64,000 bases of DNA from Zeimonas sp003577305. Lineage in GTDB: Bacteria > Pseudomonadota > Gammaproteobacteria > Burkholderiales > Burkholderiaceae_E. Location: contig SZOX01000004.1 in the NCBI GenBank assembly GCA_030263385.1, positions 62,001-126,000 of the forward strand, in the 5' to 3' direction. The notes below the pieces were generated by a model that saw only the letters and a list, made by a program, of their open reading frames with translations, did no database searches and was not told where the DNA came from. The first letter of the stretch is position 1, and every line of letters starts with the position of its first letter. The translations under genes were made by a program, and so were the position numbers. Positions 52,530 to 61,177 of the stretch are shown here, one piece after another.

Positions 52530-54545
52530 ATGAACGCTCCATACCCCCACCTGCTCGCTCCGCTCGACCTCGGCTTCACCACGCTTCGCAACCGCGTGCT
52601 GATGGGGTCGATGCACACCGGCCTCGAGGACATCGGCAACGCGCACGAGCGGCTCGCGGCCTTCTACGAAGCACGCGCGAAGGGCGGCGTCGGCCTGATC
52701 GTGACCGGCGGGTTCGCCCCGAACGAAGACAGCATCGTGATGCGCGGCGCGTCGATCCTCGACAACGAGGCCGAGGCGGAGAAGCACCGGGTGATCACCG
52801 ATGCGGTGCACCGGCACGGCAGCAGGATCTGCCTGCAGATCCTGCACACCGGGCGCTACGCGTACTCGAAGCAGCCGGTGGCGCCGTCGGCGATCAAGGC
52901 GCCGATCAACCCGGCGACTCCGCGCGAGATGACCGAGGACGACATCGCGCGCACGATCGCCGACTTCGCGCAGTGCGCCGCGATGGCGCGGCACGCGGGC
53001 TACGACGGCGTCGAGATCATGGGCTCGGAGGGCTACCTGATCAACGAATTCATCGCGCCGCGCACCAACCATCGCAGCGACCGCTGGGGCGGTTCGTTCG
53101 AGAACCGCATCCGCTTCGGGCTCGAAGTGGTGCGCGCGGTGCGCGAGCGCGTGGGGCGCGAGTTCATCGTCATCTTCCGCCTGTCGATGCTCGACCTGGT
53201 CGACGACGGCAGCACCTGGGACGAAGTGGTCGCGCTCGCGAAAGCGCTGGAGAAAGCCGGCGTGAACATCATCAACACCGGGATCGGCTGGCACGAGGCG
53301 CGCATTCCGACGATCATGACCACGGTGCCGCGCGCCGCGTTCACCGAAGTGACGCGCCGCCTGATGGGGCAGGTGAGGATCCCGCTGGTCACCTCGAACC
53401 GGATCAACGACCCGCAGGTGGCCGAGGACATCATCGCGCGCGGCGACGCCGACATGGTGTCGATGGCGCGCCCGTTCCTCGCCGACCCCGACTTCGTCGC
53501 GAAGGCGGCCGCCGGACGCGCCGACGCGATCAACACCTGCATCGCCTGCAACCAGGCGTGCCTCGACCACATTTTCTCGATGCAGGTCGCCTCCTGCCTC
53601 GTCAATCCGTTCGCGGGCCACGAACTCGACGTGACGATCGAGCCGGCGGCGGCGCCGAAGCGGGTCGCAGTGGTGGGGGCGGGGCCCGCCGGCCTGTCGG
53701 CCGCAACGGTGCTCGCCGAGCGCGGCCACCGGGTGACCCTGTTCGACGAGGCGCACGAGATCGGCGGGCAGTTCAATTACGCGAAGCGCATTCCGGGCAA
53801 GGAGGAGTTCGGCGAGACGCTGCGCTACTTCGGCACGCGGCTGAAGGAACTCGGGGTAGACCTGCGTCTCGGGCGCCGCGTCGCGGCGGATGAACTGGGC
53901 GGCTTCGATCACGTGGTCGTGGCCACCGGCGTCGTGCCCCGCACGCCGCAGATCTCCGGCATCGACCACCCGAAAGTGATCGGCTACGCGGACGCGATCA
54001 CCGGCCGCAAACCGGTGGGAAGGAAAGTCGCGCTGATCGGTGCCGGCGGCATCGGTTTCGACGTCGCCGAGCTGCTGACGCACTCCGACACAGGTGGTGC
54101 GCTTGCCGCCTTCCGCAGGGAGTGGGGCATCGACGTCGGCTACACCGCGAACCGCGGCGGGCTGGTCGAGCCCGAAATGCCCGCACCGGAGCGCGAAGTC
54201 TGGCTGCTGCAGCGCAAGCCGACCCGGCTCGGCGAAGGGCTGGCGAAGACCACCGGCTGGGCGCACCGGCTGCTGCTGCAGAAGCGCGGCGTGCAGATGC
54301 TGGGAGGATGCCAGTACCTGCGGATCGACGATGCGGGGCTGCACCTGCGGGTGGGTGACGACGACCGCGTGCTCGACGTCGACACGGTCGTGGTCTGCGC
54401 GGGGCAGGAGCCGCGGCGCGAACTCGTTGCGGGGCTCGAGGCGGCCGGCACGCCGCACACGCTGATCGGCGGGGCCGACGTGGCCGCCGAGCTCGACGCG
54501 AAGCGCGCGATCTGGCAGGCGGCCGAGTTCGCGGTGGAGTTCTGA
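52530..54545 (+). CDS. fadH: NADPH-dependent 2,4-dienoyl-CoA reductase
   Basis: Flavo-iron-sulfur enzyme for beta-oxidation of unsaturated fatty acids (671 aa; E. coli FadH has 672). The N-terminal old-yellow-enzyme barrel has NRVLMGSMHTGLED and GSEGYLINEFIAPRTNHR. The cluster ligands are in CIACNQACLDHIF near residue 345. The FAD domain has VAVVGAGPAGLSAATVLAERGH near 375 and the NADPH domain has VALIGAGGIGFDVAELL near 500. The gene lies between tRNA-Cys and an oppositely oriented tRNA-Leu, which is unusual. Confidence 0.95.
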   Translation: MNAPYPHLLAPLDLGFTTLRNRVLMGSMHTGLEDIGNAHERLAAFYEARAKGGVGLIVTGGFAPNEDSIVMRGASILDNEAEAEKHRVITDAVHRHGSRICLQILHTGRYAYSKQPVAPSAIKAPINPATPREMTEDDIARTIADFAQCAAMARHAGYDGVEIMGSEGYLINEFIAPRTNHRSDRWGGSFENRIRFGLEVVRAVRERVGREFIVIFRLSMLDLVDDGSTWDEVVALAKALEKAGVNIINTGIGWHEARIPTIMTTVPRAAFTEVTRRLMGQVRIPLVTSNRINDPQVAEDIIARGDADMVSMARPFLADPDFVAKAAAGRADAINTCIACNQACLDHIFSMQVASCLVNPFAGHELDVTIEPAAAPKRVAVVGAGPAGLSAATVLAERGHRVTLFDEAHEIGGQFNYAKRIPGKEEFGETLRYFGTRLKELGVDLRLGRRVAADELGGFDHVVVATGVVPRTPQISGIDHPKVIGYADAITGRKPVGRKVALIGAGGIGFDVAELLTHSDTGGALAAFRREWGIDVGYTANRGGLVEPEMPAPEREVWLLQRKPTRLGEGLAKTTGWAHRLLLQKRGVQMLGGCQYLRIDDAGLHLRVGDDDRVLDVDTVVVCAGQEPRRELVAGLEAAGTPHTLIGGADVAAELDAKRAIWQAAEFAVEF

Positions 54546-54557
54546 CCTCGTCGTCGC

Positions 54558-54642
54558 TGGTGCGCGGGGCGGGACTCGAACCCGCATGCCCTGCGGCCGC
54601 GGATTTTAAGTCCGCTGCGTCTACCGGTTTCGCCACCCGCGC
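54558..54642 (-). tRNA. leuZ: tRNA-Leu (anticodon TAA)
   Basis: An 85-base tRNA with a long variable arm, encoded CCA at its 3' end (plus-strand TGG at 54558-54560). The acceptor pair is GCGCGGG/CCCGCGC, the anticodon is TAA in GACTTAAAATCC, and the T arm contains GGGTTCGAGTCCC. It is the same isoacceptor as E. coli leuZ, but stands on the minus strand, 12 bases beyond the end of fadH. A TATCAT 15 bases upstream of the mature 5' end may be part of its promoter. Confidence 0.96.
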
Positions 54643-54686
54643 CGGGCGCTCTGCATGATACGCGGTGCGCCCCGAGCGCGGCGCCG

Positions 54687-54797
54687 CTACCCGCGGATGT
54701 CGTGGTCGATCGTGTCGAGCCGGGCCTGCGTGCGCAGTTCGGTGACCCGGGTCTCGATGAAGCCGAGCTTCTTCAGCACCAGGTCACGGTCGACCAT
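54687..54797 (-). pseudogene. Truncated HepT-like (DUF86) toxin, N-terminal 36 residues
   Basis: A 36-codon frame, too short to be a full toxin, reading MVDRDLVLKKLGFIE and on to DTIDHDIRG, then TAG at 54689-54687. Full HepT/DUF86 toxins have about 130-150 residues. The conserved core with the RX4-6H HEPN motif is missing and cannot be found in any frame before the tRNA-Leu gene 45 bases away. It overlaps the mntA stop by 14 bases, the usual mntA-hepT coupling. It is probably inactive. Confidence 0.7.
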
Positions 54798-55197
54798 GCG
54801 CGCGCTCCGCGGCCCGACGATACCTGTCCAGATGCGGCTTCAGGTCGAAGAACTCGTTGCGGGCCCTCACCTCGAAGCGCACGCGCGCGTTGCGATCGCG
54901 CTCGACGAGCAGCACGCCGTCGCGCAGCACGCGATGGATCAGGTCGACCGGCGCGCGGTTGAGCACGACCAGGTCGACCGGGCGGCCGATCGCGGCTTCG
55001 ACGTCGCCGGCCATGGCGGCTGCGGAGCCCTCGAGCGTCTCGGGCGGCTCGCGGTCGAGCAGGACGGCGACGTCGACGTCGCTGTCGGGGCGCGCGCTGC
55101 CGCGCGCCACGCTGCCGAACAGCCAGGCGCAGACGATGCCGTCGGGGCGCGATTCGAAGTAGCCGCGCAGTGCGTCGACGATCGAGCGGGTGTCCAT
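54784..55197 (-). CDS. mntA: MntA-type nucleotidyltransferase antitoxin
   Basis: A 137-residue minimal nucleotidyltransferase. The family signature is LFGSVARGSARPDSDVDVAVLL at residues 27-48 in form GSxARG...SDxD, with the metal-binding aspartates at 40 and 42. In type VII toxin-antitoxin systems MntA adds AMP to a tyrosine of the HEPN toxin HepT and blocks it. Here the paired toxin gene is cut to 36 codons, so the antitoxin appears to be an orphan. It lies downstream of the molybdate transporter gene, 33 bases away on the same strand. Confidence 0.82.
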   Translation of the reverse strand: MDTRSIVDALRGYFESRPDGIVCAWLFGSVARGSARPDSDVDVAVLLDREPPETLEGSAAAMAGDVEAAIGRPVDLVVLNRAPVDLIHRVLRDGVLLVERDRNARVRFEVRARNEFFDLKPHLDRYRRAAERAHGRP

Positions 55198-55230
55198 CGC
55201 GGCAAGCCTACCGCGGAACCGTTCGCGCTG

Positions 55231-56442
55231 TCACAGCCGCAACCAGCCGCGGCGCGCCGCGTGGTGCGCGAGCACACCGAAGAGCACCGCGAGCCCGGCG
55301 TGCCAGACCGCGATGCCGGCAGTGGCCAGCACCACGAAGCGCTCGGCCTTCTCGCCGCCCGCCTCGCGGCTGCCCAGCGCGAGCTGCAGCCCGGCCAGGA
55401 ACAGGATGGCGCCGAGCACGGCCGGCGGCACCAGCGCGAACAGCAGCGTCACCGCGTCTGCGAAGAACACGCCTACCAGCAGCATCGTCGCGCCGAAGAT
55501 CAGCGGCGCGCGCCCGCTGCGTGCGCCGAAGCGCATCTGTGCGGCCATGCCGCCGGTACCGTGGCACAGCGGAATGCCGCCCAGCGCACTGGAGGCGAGA
55601 TTCATCAGGCCGGTGGACAGTGCCACCGTGCGTTCGCTGGTCGGGCGATCGGGAAAGCGCCGGTTGTTCTCGTCGACGATCGCGAACAGCGCGTTGCCGA
55701 AGGTGAGCGGCAACTGGGGCAGCGCGAGCAGCAGCAGGCCGAGCTCGAGCGCGCGCCAGGACAGCTGCGGCCACGCCAGCGTGGGCAGCGACAGCGCGGG
55801 AATCCACTGAGAGGCGTCGAGGCCGGCCGGGCGGCCGGCAACGAGGCTGGCTGCGGCACCGCCGAACAGCAGCAGCAGCATCGTCGGAATCGCCGGTCGC
55901 GACAGCAGCAGCATCGCGAGTGCGAGCGTCAGCGCGGAAGCCAGCGGCATCGCCGACATCGTTCGCAGCCCTTCGAGCATGAAGGCGAAGCCGAGTCCCA
56001 TGACCACGCCGAGCATCGCCTCGCGCGGCACCAGCGCGCTCAGCCGCCCGGCCAGGCCGGTGAGGCCCAGCGCGAGCCAGATCAGCGCGGTGCACAGCCC
56101 GGCGGCCACCACCACTTCCGGCGTCATTTCGACGCCGGAGCCTGCGTAGACGATCACCGAGGCACCGATCAGCTTCATCGGCTGCACCGGGAACGGCGTG
56201 CGATACCAGAGCCCGGCGGCGATCGACGCCAGGCCGAGCGGCACCAGCACGCCCGCAGGAGCCATGCCGAGCACGCTCAGGTATGCGGTGACGAACGGGA
56301 TGAGCACGCCGAGGTCGCCGAACGCGCCCGAGGCTTCGGCGAGCCAGGAGGCGCGCCGCGGAGCCTGCTCGCTCCCCGGTGCAGGCATTGCGGCCTCCGG
56401 CGGCGCCGGGCCGGCGTCGTCGGGCGCTGCCGGCGGTCGCAT
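55231..56442 (-). CDS. MOT1-family molybdate transporter
   Basis: A 403-residue membrane protein with about ten to eleven hydrophobic segments, related to the SulP family. Two MOT1 signatures are visible: PFPVQPMKLIGASVIVYAG near residue 80 and IPLCHGTGGMAAQMRFGARS near 285. MOT1 proteins take up molybdate with high affinity. This fits the molybdenum-dependent formate dehydrogenase and Moco operon in the same window. No modABC genes are seen here. The start ATG at 56442 is the first in the conserved frame; it is 8 bases after the esterase gene. Confidence 0.82.
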   Translation of the reverse strand: MRPPAAPDDAGPAPPEAAMPAPGSEQAPRRASWLAEASGAFGDLGVLIPFVTAYLSVLGMAPAGVLVPLGLASIAAGLWYRTPFPVQPMKLIGASVIVYAGSGVEMTPEVVVAAGLCTALIWLALGLTGLAGRLSALVPREAMLGVVMGLGFAFMLEGLRTMSAMPLASALTLALAMLLLSRPAIPTMLLLLFGGAAASLVAGRPAGLDASQWIPALSLPTLAWPQLSWRALELGLLLLALPQLPLTFGNALFAIVDENNRRFPDRPTSERTVALSTGLMNLASSALGGIPLCHGTGGMAAQMRFGARSGRAPLIFGATMLLVGVFFADAVTLLFALVPPAVLGAILFLAGLQLALGSREAGGEKAERFVVLATAGIAVWHAGLAVLFGVLAHHAARRGWLRL

Positions 56443-56450
56443 CGTCGGGT

Positions 56451-57173
56451 TCAGCCGAGCAGCGGCCGCAGCGTCGGCCAGACGTTGTCGAGCAGACGCT
56501 GCTGCGCCTTCTCGTTCGGATGGATGCGGTCGGGCTGGAACAGCTCGGGGCGGTCGGCGACCCCATCGAGGAAGAACGGCAGCAGCGCTGCCTGCTCGCG
56601 CTCGGCCACCTGGCGAAACAGCCCCGCGAACGCGTCGGCATAGGGGCGGCCGTAGTTCGGCGGCACCTGCATGCCGAGCAGCAGTACGCGGGCGCCGCTG
56701 CCGCGCGCGGCGCGCGCCATCGCGGCGAGATTGGCCTCGGTGGCCGAGAGGTCGAGGCCGCGCAATGCGTCGTTGCCACCGAGCTCGATCACCACGATCG
56801 CCGGCCGATGCCGCGCGAGCAGTTCGTCGATGCGGCTGGCGCCGCCGGCCGTGGTCTCGCCGCTGATGCTCGCGTTGACCACCTGCCACGGCGGCCGGCG
56901 CGCCGCCAGCCGGCGCGACAGCAGCTCGACCCAACCGGAGCCGCGCCGCAGCCCGTATTCGGCCGACAGGCTGTCGCCCAGCACCAGCAGCGTGCGCGCG
57001 CCGTCGGGCGCGCGAGGGGCGGCGCGACCGACTCCCGGTAGACTCGCTGCGGTCGCGCAGCCCGCCAGCAGGCGCAGCAGCCTGCGACGATCGCATCTGC
57101 CCGCAGCCGCGTCGGCGGCGGGCGAAGACGGGCAGGGCGCCGGACGGCGCAACGGAAAGGAACGGTCAGGCAT
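56451..57173 (-). CDS. tesA: GDSL-family arylesterase / acyl-CoA thioesterase I (TesA-like)
   Basis: A 240-residue periplasmic lipase/esterase. Block I is LLVLGDSLSAEYGLRRGSGW with the catalytic serine, block III is VIELGGNDALRG, and block V is DRIHPNEKAQ with Asp and His. A possible signal sequence with RRRLLRLLAGCATAASLPGVGRA lies before it and contains an Arg pair. The ATG at 57173 overlaps the divergent ybbA ATG on the four-base palindrome CATG, so a shorter start inside is possible. Divergent tesA-ybbA is conserved in many proteobacteria. Confidence 0.87.
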   Translation of the reverse strand: MPDRSFPLRRPAPCPSSPAADAAAGRCDRRRLLRLLAGCATAASLPGVGRAAPRAPDGARTLLVLGDSLSAEYGLRRGSGWVELLSRRLAARRPPWQVVNASISGETTAGGASRIDELLARHRPAIVVIELGGNDALRGLDLSATEANLAAMARAARGSGARVLLLGMQVPPNYGRPYADAFAGLFRQVAEREQAALLPFFLDGVADRPELFQPDRIHPNEKAQQRLLDNVWPTLRPLLG

Positions 57174-57849
57174 GGACGCGATTATCGTCGAGCATCTGGG
57201 CAAGCGCGTCAGCGACGCGGACGGCTGGCTCACCATTCTCGACGATCTGTCGTTTCGGGTCGCCGCCGGCGACACCGTAGCGATCGTCGGCGCGTCCGGG
57301 TCGGGCAAGTCGACGCTGCTCGGCCTGCTTGCCGGCCTGGACCTGCCCACCGAAGGCACCGTGACGATGTTCGGCGAGTCGCTGTTCGCGCTCGACGAGG
57401 ACGGGCGCGCGGCCTGGCGCGCGCGCAACCTGGGTTTCGTGTTCCAGTCGTTTCACCTGCTGCCGCAGATGACCGCGCTCGAAAACGTGATGCTGCCGCT
57501 CGAACTGGCCGGCGAGCGCGAGCCGGCGGCGCGCGCGCGCCAGCTGCTCGAGCGCGTGGGGCTCGGGCAGCGACTCGGGCACTACCCGAGGACGCTGTCC
57601 GGCGGCGAGCAGCAGCGCGTGGCGCTGGCGCGCGCATTCGCGCCGCAACCGAGGCTGCTGTTCGCCGACGAACCCACCGGCAGTCTCGACGCGGCCACCG
57701 GCGCGCGCGTGATCGACCTGCTGTTCGAGCTCAACCGCGAGGCCGGGGCGACCTTGCTGCTGGTGACGCACGATGCCGAACTGGCGGCGCGCTGCAGCCG
57801 GCGGCTTGCGCTGCACGCGGGGAAGCTGGAGGCGCCGGTCGGCGCCTGA
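57172..57849 (+). CDS. ybbA: ABC transporter ATP-binding protein, YbbA/LolD-like
   Basis: A 225-residue ATPase of the MacB/LolD type. Walker A is IVGASGSGKSTLLGLLAGLD near residue 43, the Q loop FVFQSFHLLPQMTALENV is present, the signature is TLSGGEQQRVALARAF near 145 and Walker B is RLLFADEPTGSLD. In E. coli ybbA is followed by the permease gene ybbP, but here pgi follows on the other strand, so the permease partner is elsewhere or missing. ATG at 57172. Confidence 0.88.
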   Translation: MDAIIVEHLGKRVSDADGWLTILDDLSFRVAAGDTVAIVGASGSGKSTLLGLLAGLDLPTEGTVTMFGESLFALDEDGRAAWRARNLGFVFQSFHLLPQMTALENVMLPLELAGEREPAARARQLLERVGLGQRLGHYPRTLSGGEQQRVALARAFAPQPRLLFADEPTGSLDAATGARVIDLLFELNREAGATLLLVTHDAELAARCSRRLALHAGKLEAPVGA

Positions 57850-57925
57850 GGGGAAGCGGAGCAGGGAGCTCGCCGGCCGACCGCGCCCGGGCGCGGGGCG
57901 CGTGCGCCGACCGGGAAGCGAAAGC

Positions 57926-59590
57926 TCAGCCGCGACTGGCGCGCGTTGCGCGGATCCGCTCGAGCAACGCGCGCAGGTCGGGCGCGAGCTGCGCAGGCAG
58001 TTCGCGCGCGGCATCGAGCAGCGGCTCGATCTCGCCCGCCAGTTGCTTGCCGAGCTCCACGCCCCACTGGTCGAAGGAGTCGATGTCCCAGAGCCAGCCG
58101 AGCGCCGCCGTCTTGTGCTCGTAGAGCGCGAGCAGCGCCCCGAAGCGCTCGGCATCGAGCCGATCGAGCAGGATGAGGCTGGACGGCCGGTTGCCCGGGC
58201 AGGCGCGGTGCGCGGCCAGCCAGGCCGCCGCCTGGCCGGCGGCGGCATCGGGTGCGCCCTGCGCCGCCGCTGGCGCGTCGTTGCCGGAGCGCCCGTGCAG
58301 CAGCGCCTCGCGCTGCCCCAGCGCGCTTGCGAGCAAGGCGTCGCCGCGTCCCTCCGGATCGGGCCCCGAAGGCACGGCCACGATGAACTCGACCGGGTGC
58401 ACGCCGGTGCCCTGGTGCAGCGCCTGGAAGAACGAGTGCTGCACGTCGGTGCCGGGGCCGCCCCAGACCACCGGAGCGGTCGGCCAGGCCACCGGTGCGC
58501 CGTCGCGGCCCACGCGCTTGCCGTTGCTCTCCATCTGCAGTTGCTGCAGCCAGGCGGTGAGGCTGCGCAGCGCGTCGCTGTAGGGCACGACCACTTCGGT
58601 GGCGCCGGGCAGCGCCAGCGTGTTCCACAGCGACACCAGCGCCAGCAACACCGGTGCGTTGGCGGCCAGCGGCGCCTCGGCGAAGTGGCGATCCATGGCG
58701 TGCGCGCCGGCGAGCATTGCGCGAAAACGCTGCGGGCCGGCCGACAGCATTGCCGGCAGGCCGATCGCCGACCATAGCGAATAGCGGCCGCCGACCCAGT
58801 CGCGGAACGGAAAAAGCGACTCGGGTGCGAGGCCGAAAGCGCGCGCGGCCTCGAGGTTCGCGGTGATGCCGACCAGGTGGCGGTGTAGATCGCCGTGCCC
58901 GATGCCGCCGGCGGCGAACCAGCGCCGCAGCGCCTGCGCGTTGCGCGCGGTCTCCAGCGTGTGCCAGGACTTCGAGGCGACGATCGCGAGCGTGGTTGCC
59001 GGGTCGAGACCGTTCACCGCCCTGTCGAAGGCGCGCGGATCGACGTTGGACAGGAAGCGGAAACGCAGCCGCGGATGGGCGTGGTCGATCAGCGCTTCGC
59101 AGGCCAGCTGCGGGCCCAGATGCGAGCCGCCGATGCCGATGTGCACCACGTGGCTGATCGGCTGGCCGGTCGCGCCGCGCCACTCGCCGCTGCGCACCGC
59201 TTCGCTGAATCGGTCCATCCGGTCGAGCGTCGCGGCGACCTCGGCAGCGATCCCTTCGCCGGCGATGGCGCCCGCCGCGGCGCCGGCCGGAGCGCGCAGC
59301 GCCACGTGCAGCGCGGGCCGCTGTTCGGTGAAGTTCACTTCTTCGCCCGCGTACATCGCGTCGCGCCGCGACTCGAGCGACGACGCCCTGGCCAGCGCGA
59401 GCAGCGCATCGAGCGCTTCGCCCGGCAGGCGATGCCGCGTGAGGTCCAGATGCAGCCCGGCCGCGTCCAGGCTGAGCCGTTGCGCGCGCGCAGGCTCGTC
59501 GCGCAGCAGCGATGCGATCCGGATCCCGCCCGAGGCGCGCGCCCGCCGCGCCACTTCGCGCCAGGCTTCGCTGCGTCCGTCATCGTTCAT
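57926..59590 (-). CDS. pgi: Glucose-6-phosphate isomerase
   Basis: Interconverts glucose-6-phosphate and fructose-6-phosphate (554 aa). Visible family blocks are GGSHLGPQL near residue 155, FLSNVDP, SKSWHTLET near 210, VGGRYSLWSAIGL near 270, the signature LPGATEVVVPYSDALRSL, MESNGK, and the C-terminal SFDQWGVELGKQLA. At residue 378 the usual WGEPGTNGQH is WGGPGTDVQH, with Gly in place of the Glu that acts as base in well-studied enzymes. The 3' end overlaps no gene; the 5' end overlaps the nnr stop by 11 bases. Confidence 0.91.
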   Translation of the reverse strand: MNDDGRSEAWREVARRARASGGIRIASLLRDEPARAQRLSLDAAGLHLDLTRHRLPGEALDALLALARASSLESRRDAMYAGEEVNFTEQRPALHVALRAPAGAAAGAIAGEGIAAEVAATLDRMDRFSEAVRSGEWRGATGQPISHVVHIGIGGSHLGPQLACEALIDHAHPRLRFRFLSNVDPRAFDRAVNGLDPATTLAIVASKSWHTLETARNAQALRRWFAAGGIGHGDLHRHLVGITANLEAARAFGLAPESLFPFRDWVGGRYSLWSAIGLPAMLSAGPQRFRAMLAGAHAMDRHFAEAPLAANAPVLLALVSLWNTLALPGATEVVVPYSDALRSLTAWLQQLQMESNGKRVGRDGAPVAWPTAPVVWGGPGTDVQHSFFQALHQGTGVHPVEFIVAVPSGPDPEGRGDALLASALGQREALLHGRSGNDAPAAAQGAPDAAAGQAAAWLAAHRACPGNRPSSLILLDRLDAERFGALLALYEHKTAALGWLWDIDSFDQWGVELGKQLAGEIEPLLDAARELPAQLAPDLRALLERIRATRASRG

Positions 59591-61130
59591 TGGCTGTCAC
59601 TCCTCGTTCGGGCGCCCGGCGCAGCGCTACACGCACCCACCGCGGCAACTCGGCTGCCGAGAGTCCTTCGGCGTGGCCGTGCGCCGTCTCGAAGCGCATG
59701 CCGGCACACCCGTGCAGCCAGGCGGCCAGGCACGCAGCCGGTGCGGCGTCGAGCCCGCGCGCGAGCAGCGCCGCGATCATGCCGGCGAGCACGTCTCCGG
59801 TACCGGCGCTGGCCAGCGCGGGGCTGCCGGCGCCGACGATCCACCAGGCGCCGCCCGGCTCGGCGACGACGCTTCCGGCCCCCTTGAGCAGCGCGACCAT
59901 CCGGTAGCGCTGCGCGAGCGCGACAGCGGCTCCCCGGCGATCGGCCTGCACCTGCGCGGCCTCGCATCCGAGCAGGCGCGCCGCTTCGAGCGGATGCGGC
60001 GTCATCACGCAGCGTTGCGGCGCCGCTGCCGGCGGCGCGGCGAGCAGCGACGCATCGGCCGCGAGCAGATTCAGCGCGTCGGCGTCGAGCACCAGCGCTC
60101 TCGCGCTGGCCAGGGCGGCGGCCAGCTGCCGGCGCGCCGCGCCGGAGCGGCCGAGTCCGCAGCCGATCGCCACCGCGTCGCAGGCGCCGAAGTCGGGCTC
60201 GGCGGGCGCGGTCATCAATTGCGGCTGGCCGGGATCGAACGGCTCGCCGTCGGGCGCGGCCACGAACACCTTGCCCGCGCCGAGCGCCTGCGCGCCGCGC
60301 CCCGCGAGCAGCGCCGCGCCGCGCATGCCGCGCGCGCCGCCGTAGGCGAGCACGCTGCCGAAGCTGCCCTTGTTGCTGTCGCGCGCGCGCGGGGCGAGCA
60401 ACGCGGCCGCGCCGGCTGCGTCGAACAGCTGGCCGATCGAACTGCCGGCGCGTTGCGCGAACGTTTCGCGCGCGGCTTCCAGGCCGAGTGTCGCGACTTC
60501 GACCGTGCCGACCCGGTCGAGCGCCGCACCGGTGTGCAGGCCGGGCTTGTCGGCGATCATCGTCACGGTGAGGCGGGCGCTCAGTGCGCAGCCGGCGGTG
60601 CCGCCGACGATCGCCCCGGTGTCGGCATCGAGACCGCTGGGAACGTCCACCGCGACCACCGGCAGCGCGGCTTGCGCTACCGCTTCGCAGAACCGGCGCG
60701 CCTGGCCGGCCAGCGGCCGGTCGAGCCCGATGCCGAACAGGCCGTCGATCACGATCGGAGCCGCCGCCAGTCGCGCATCGAGCGCCTCGGGGGTGTCGAT
60801 CGGCACTCCCGCGGCTTGCGCGGCACGCCAGGCCTCGGCGGCATCGCCCCGGGAGGGCGGCCCGGAGCTCGACGCCACCGCGCTGCAGGCATAGCCGCGC
60901 TCACGCAGCAGCGCGAGCGCGAGCAGCGCATCGCCGCCGTTGTTGCCGGGGCCGACCAGGGCCAGCACCGGACGTCCCGGCGCGAGCGAACGCGCCAGGC
61001 GCGCGGTGGCGCCGGCGACCGCCCCGGCTGCGCGCGCCATCAGCGTGCCCGGCGGCAAGCCGGCGAGCGCGGCCGCTTCGAGGCGTCGCAGCGAGTCGGT
61101 CGGGAAGAGAGCGGACATCGGCGCGGGCAT
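59580..61130 (-). CDS. nnrD: Bifunctional NAD(P)HX epimerase/dehydratase
   Basis: Repairs hydrated NADH and NADPH (516 aa). The N-terminal YjeF_N epimerase domain shows LALVGPGNNGGDALL near residue 60, GLFGIGLDRPL, and VVAVDVPSGLDADTG near 158. The C-terminal ADP-dependent dehydratase domain shows DSNKGSFGSVLAYGG near 275, VLDADALNLLA near 365, MTPHPLEAARLLG and ASAGTGDVLAGMIAALLARG near 460. The start at 61130 (MPAPMS) or 61118 are both possible. It runs into pgi on the same strand, with an 11-base overlap. Confidence 0.91.
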   Translation of the reverse strand: MPAPMSALFPTDSLRRLEAAALAGLPPGTLMARAAGAVAGATARLARSLAPGRPVLALVGPGNNGGDALLALALLRERGYACSAVASSSGPPSRGDAAEAWRAAQAAGVPIDTPEALDARLAAAPIVIDGLFGIGLDRPLAGQARRFCEAVAQAALPVVAVDVPSGLDADTGAIVGGTAGCALSARLTVTMIADKPGLHTGAALDRVGTVEVATLGLEAARETFAQRAGSSIGQLFDAAGAAALLAPRARDSNKGSFGSVLAYGGARGMRGAALLAGRGAQALGAGKVFVAAPDGEPFDPGQPQLMTAPAEPDFGACDAVAIGCGLGRSGAARRQLAAALASARALVLDADALNLLAADASLLAAPPAAAPQRCVMTPHPLEAARLLGCEAAQVQADRRGAAVALAQRYRMVALLKGAGSVVAEPGGAWWIVGAGSPALASAGTGDVLAGMIAALLARGLDAAPAACLAAWLHGCAGMRFETAHGHAEGLSAAELPRWVRVALRRAPERGVTANER

Positions 61131-61177
61131 CGACGCAACGATAGCGCAGATCGGCGCTGTCGCCGCGCTGCTACGGC

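Noticed and set aside
54655..56643. A 662-codon plus-strand frame opposite mntA and the molybdate transporter
   Set aside because: His/Gln/Arg-rich composition without motifs; the minus-strand genes carry MntA and MOT1 signatures.
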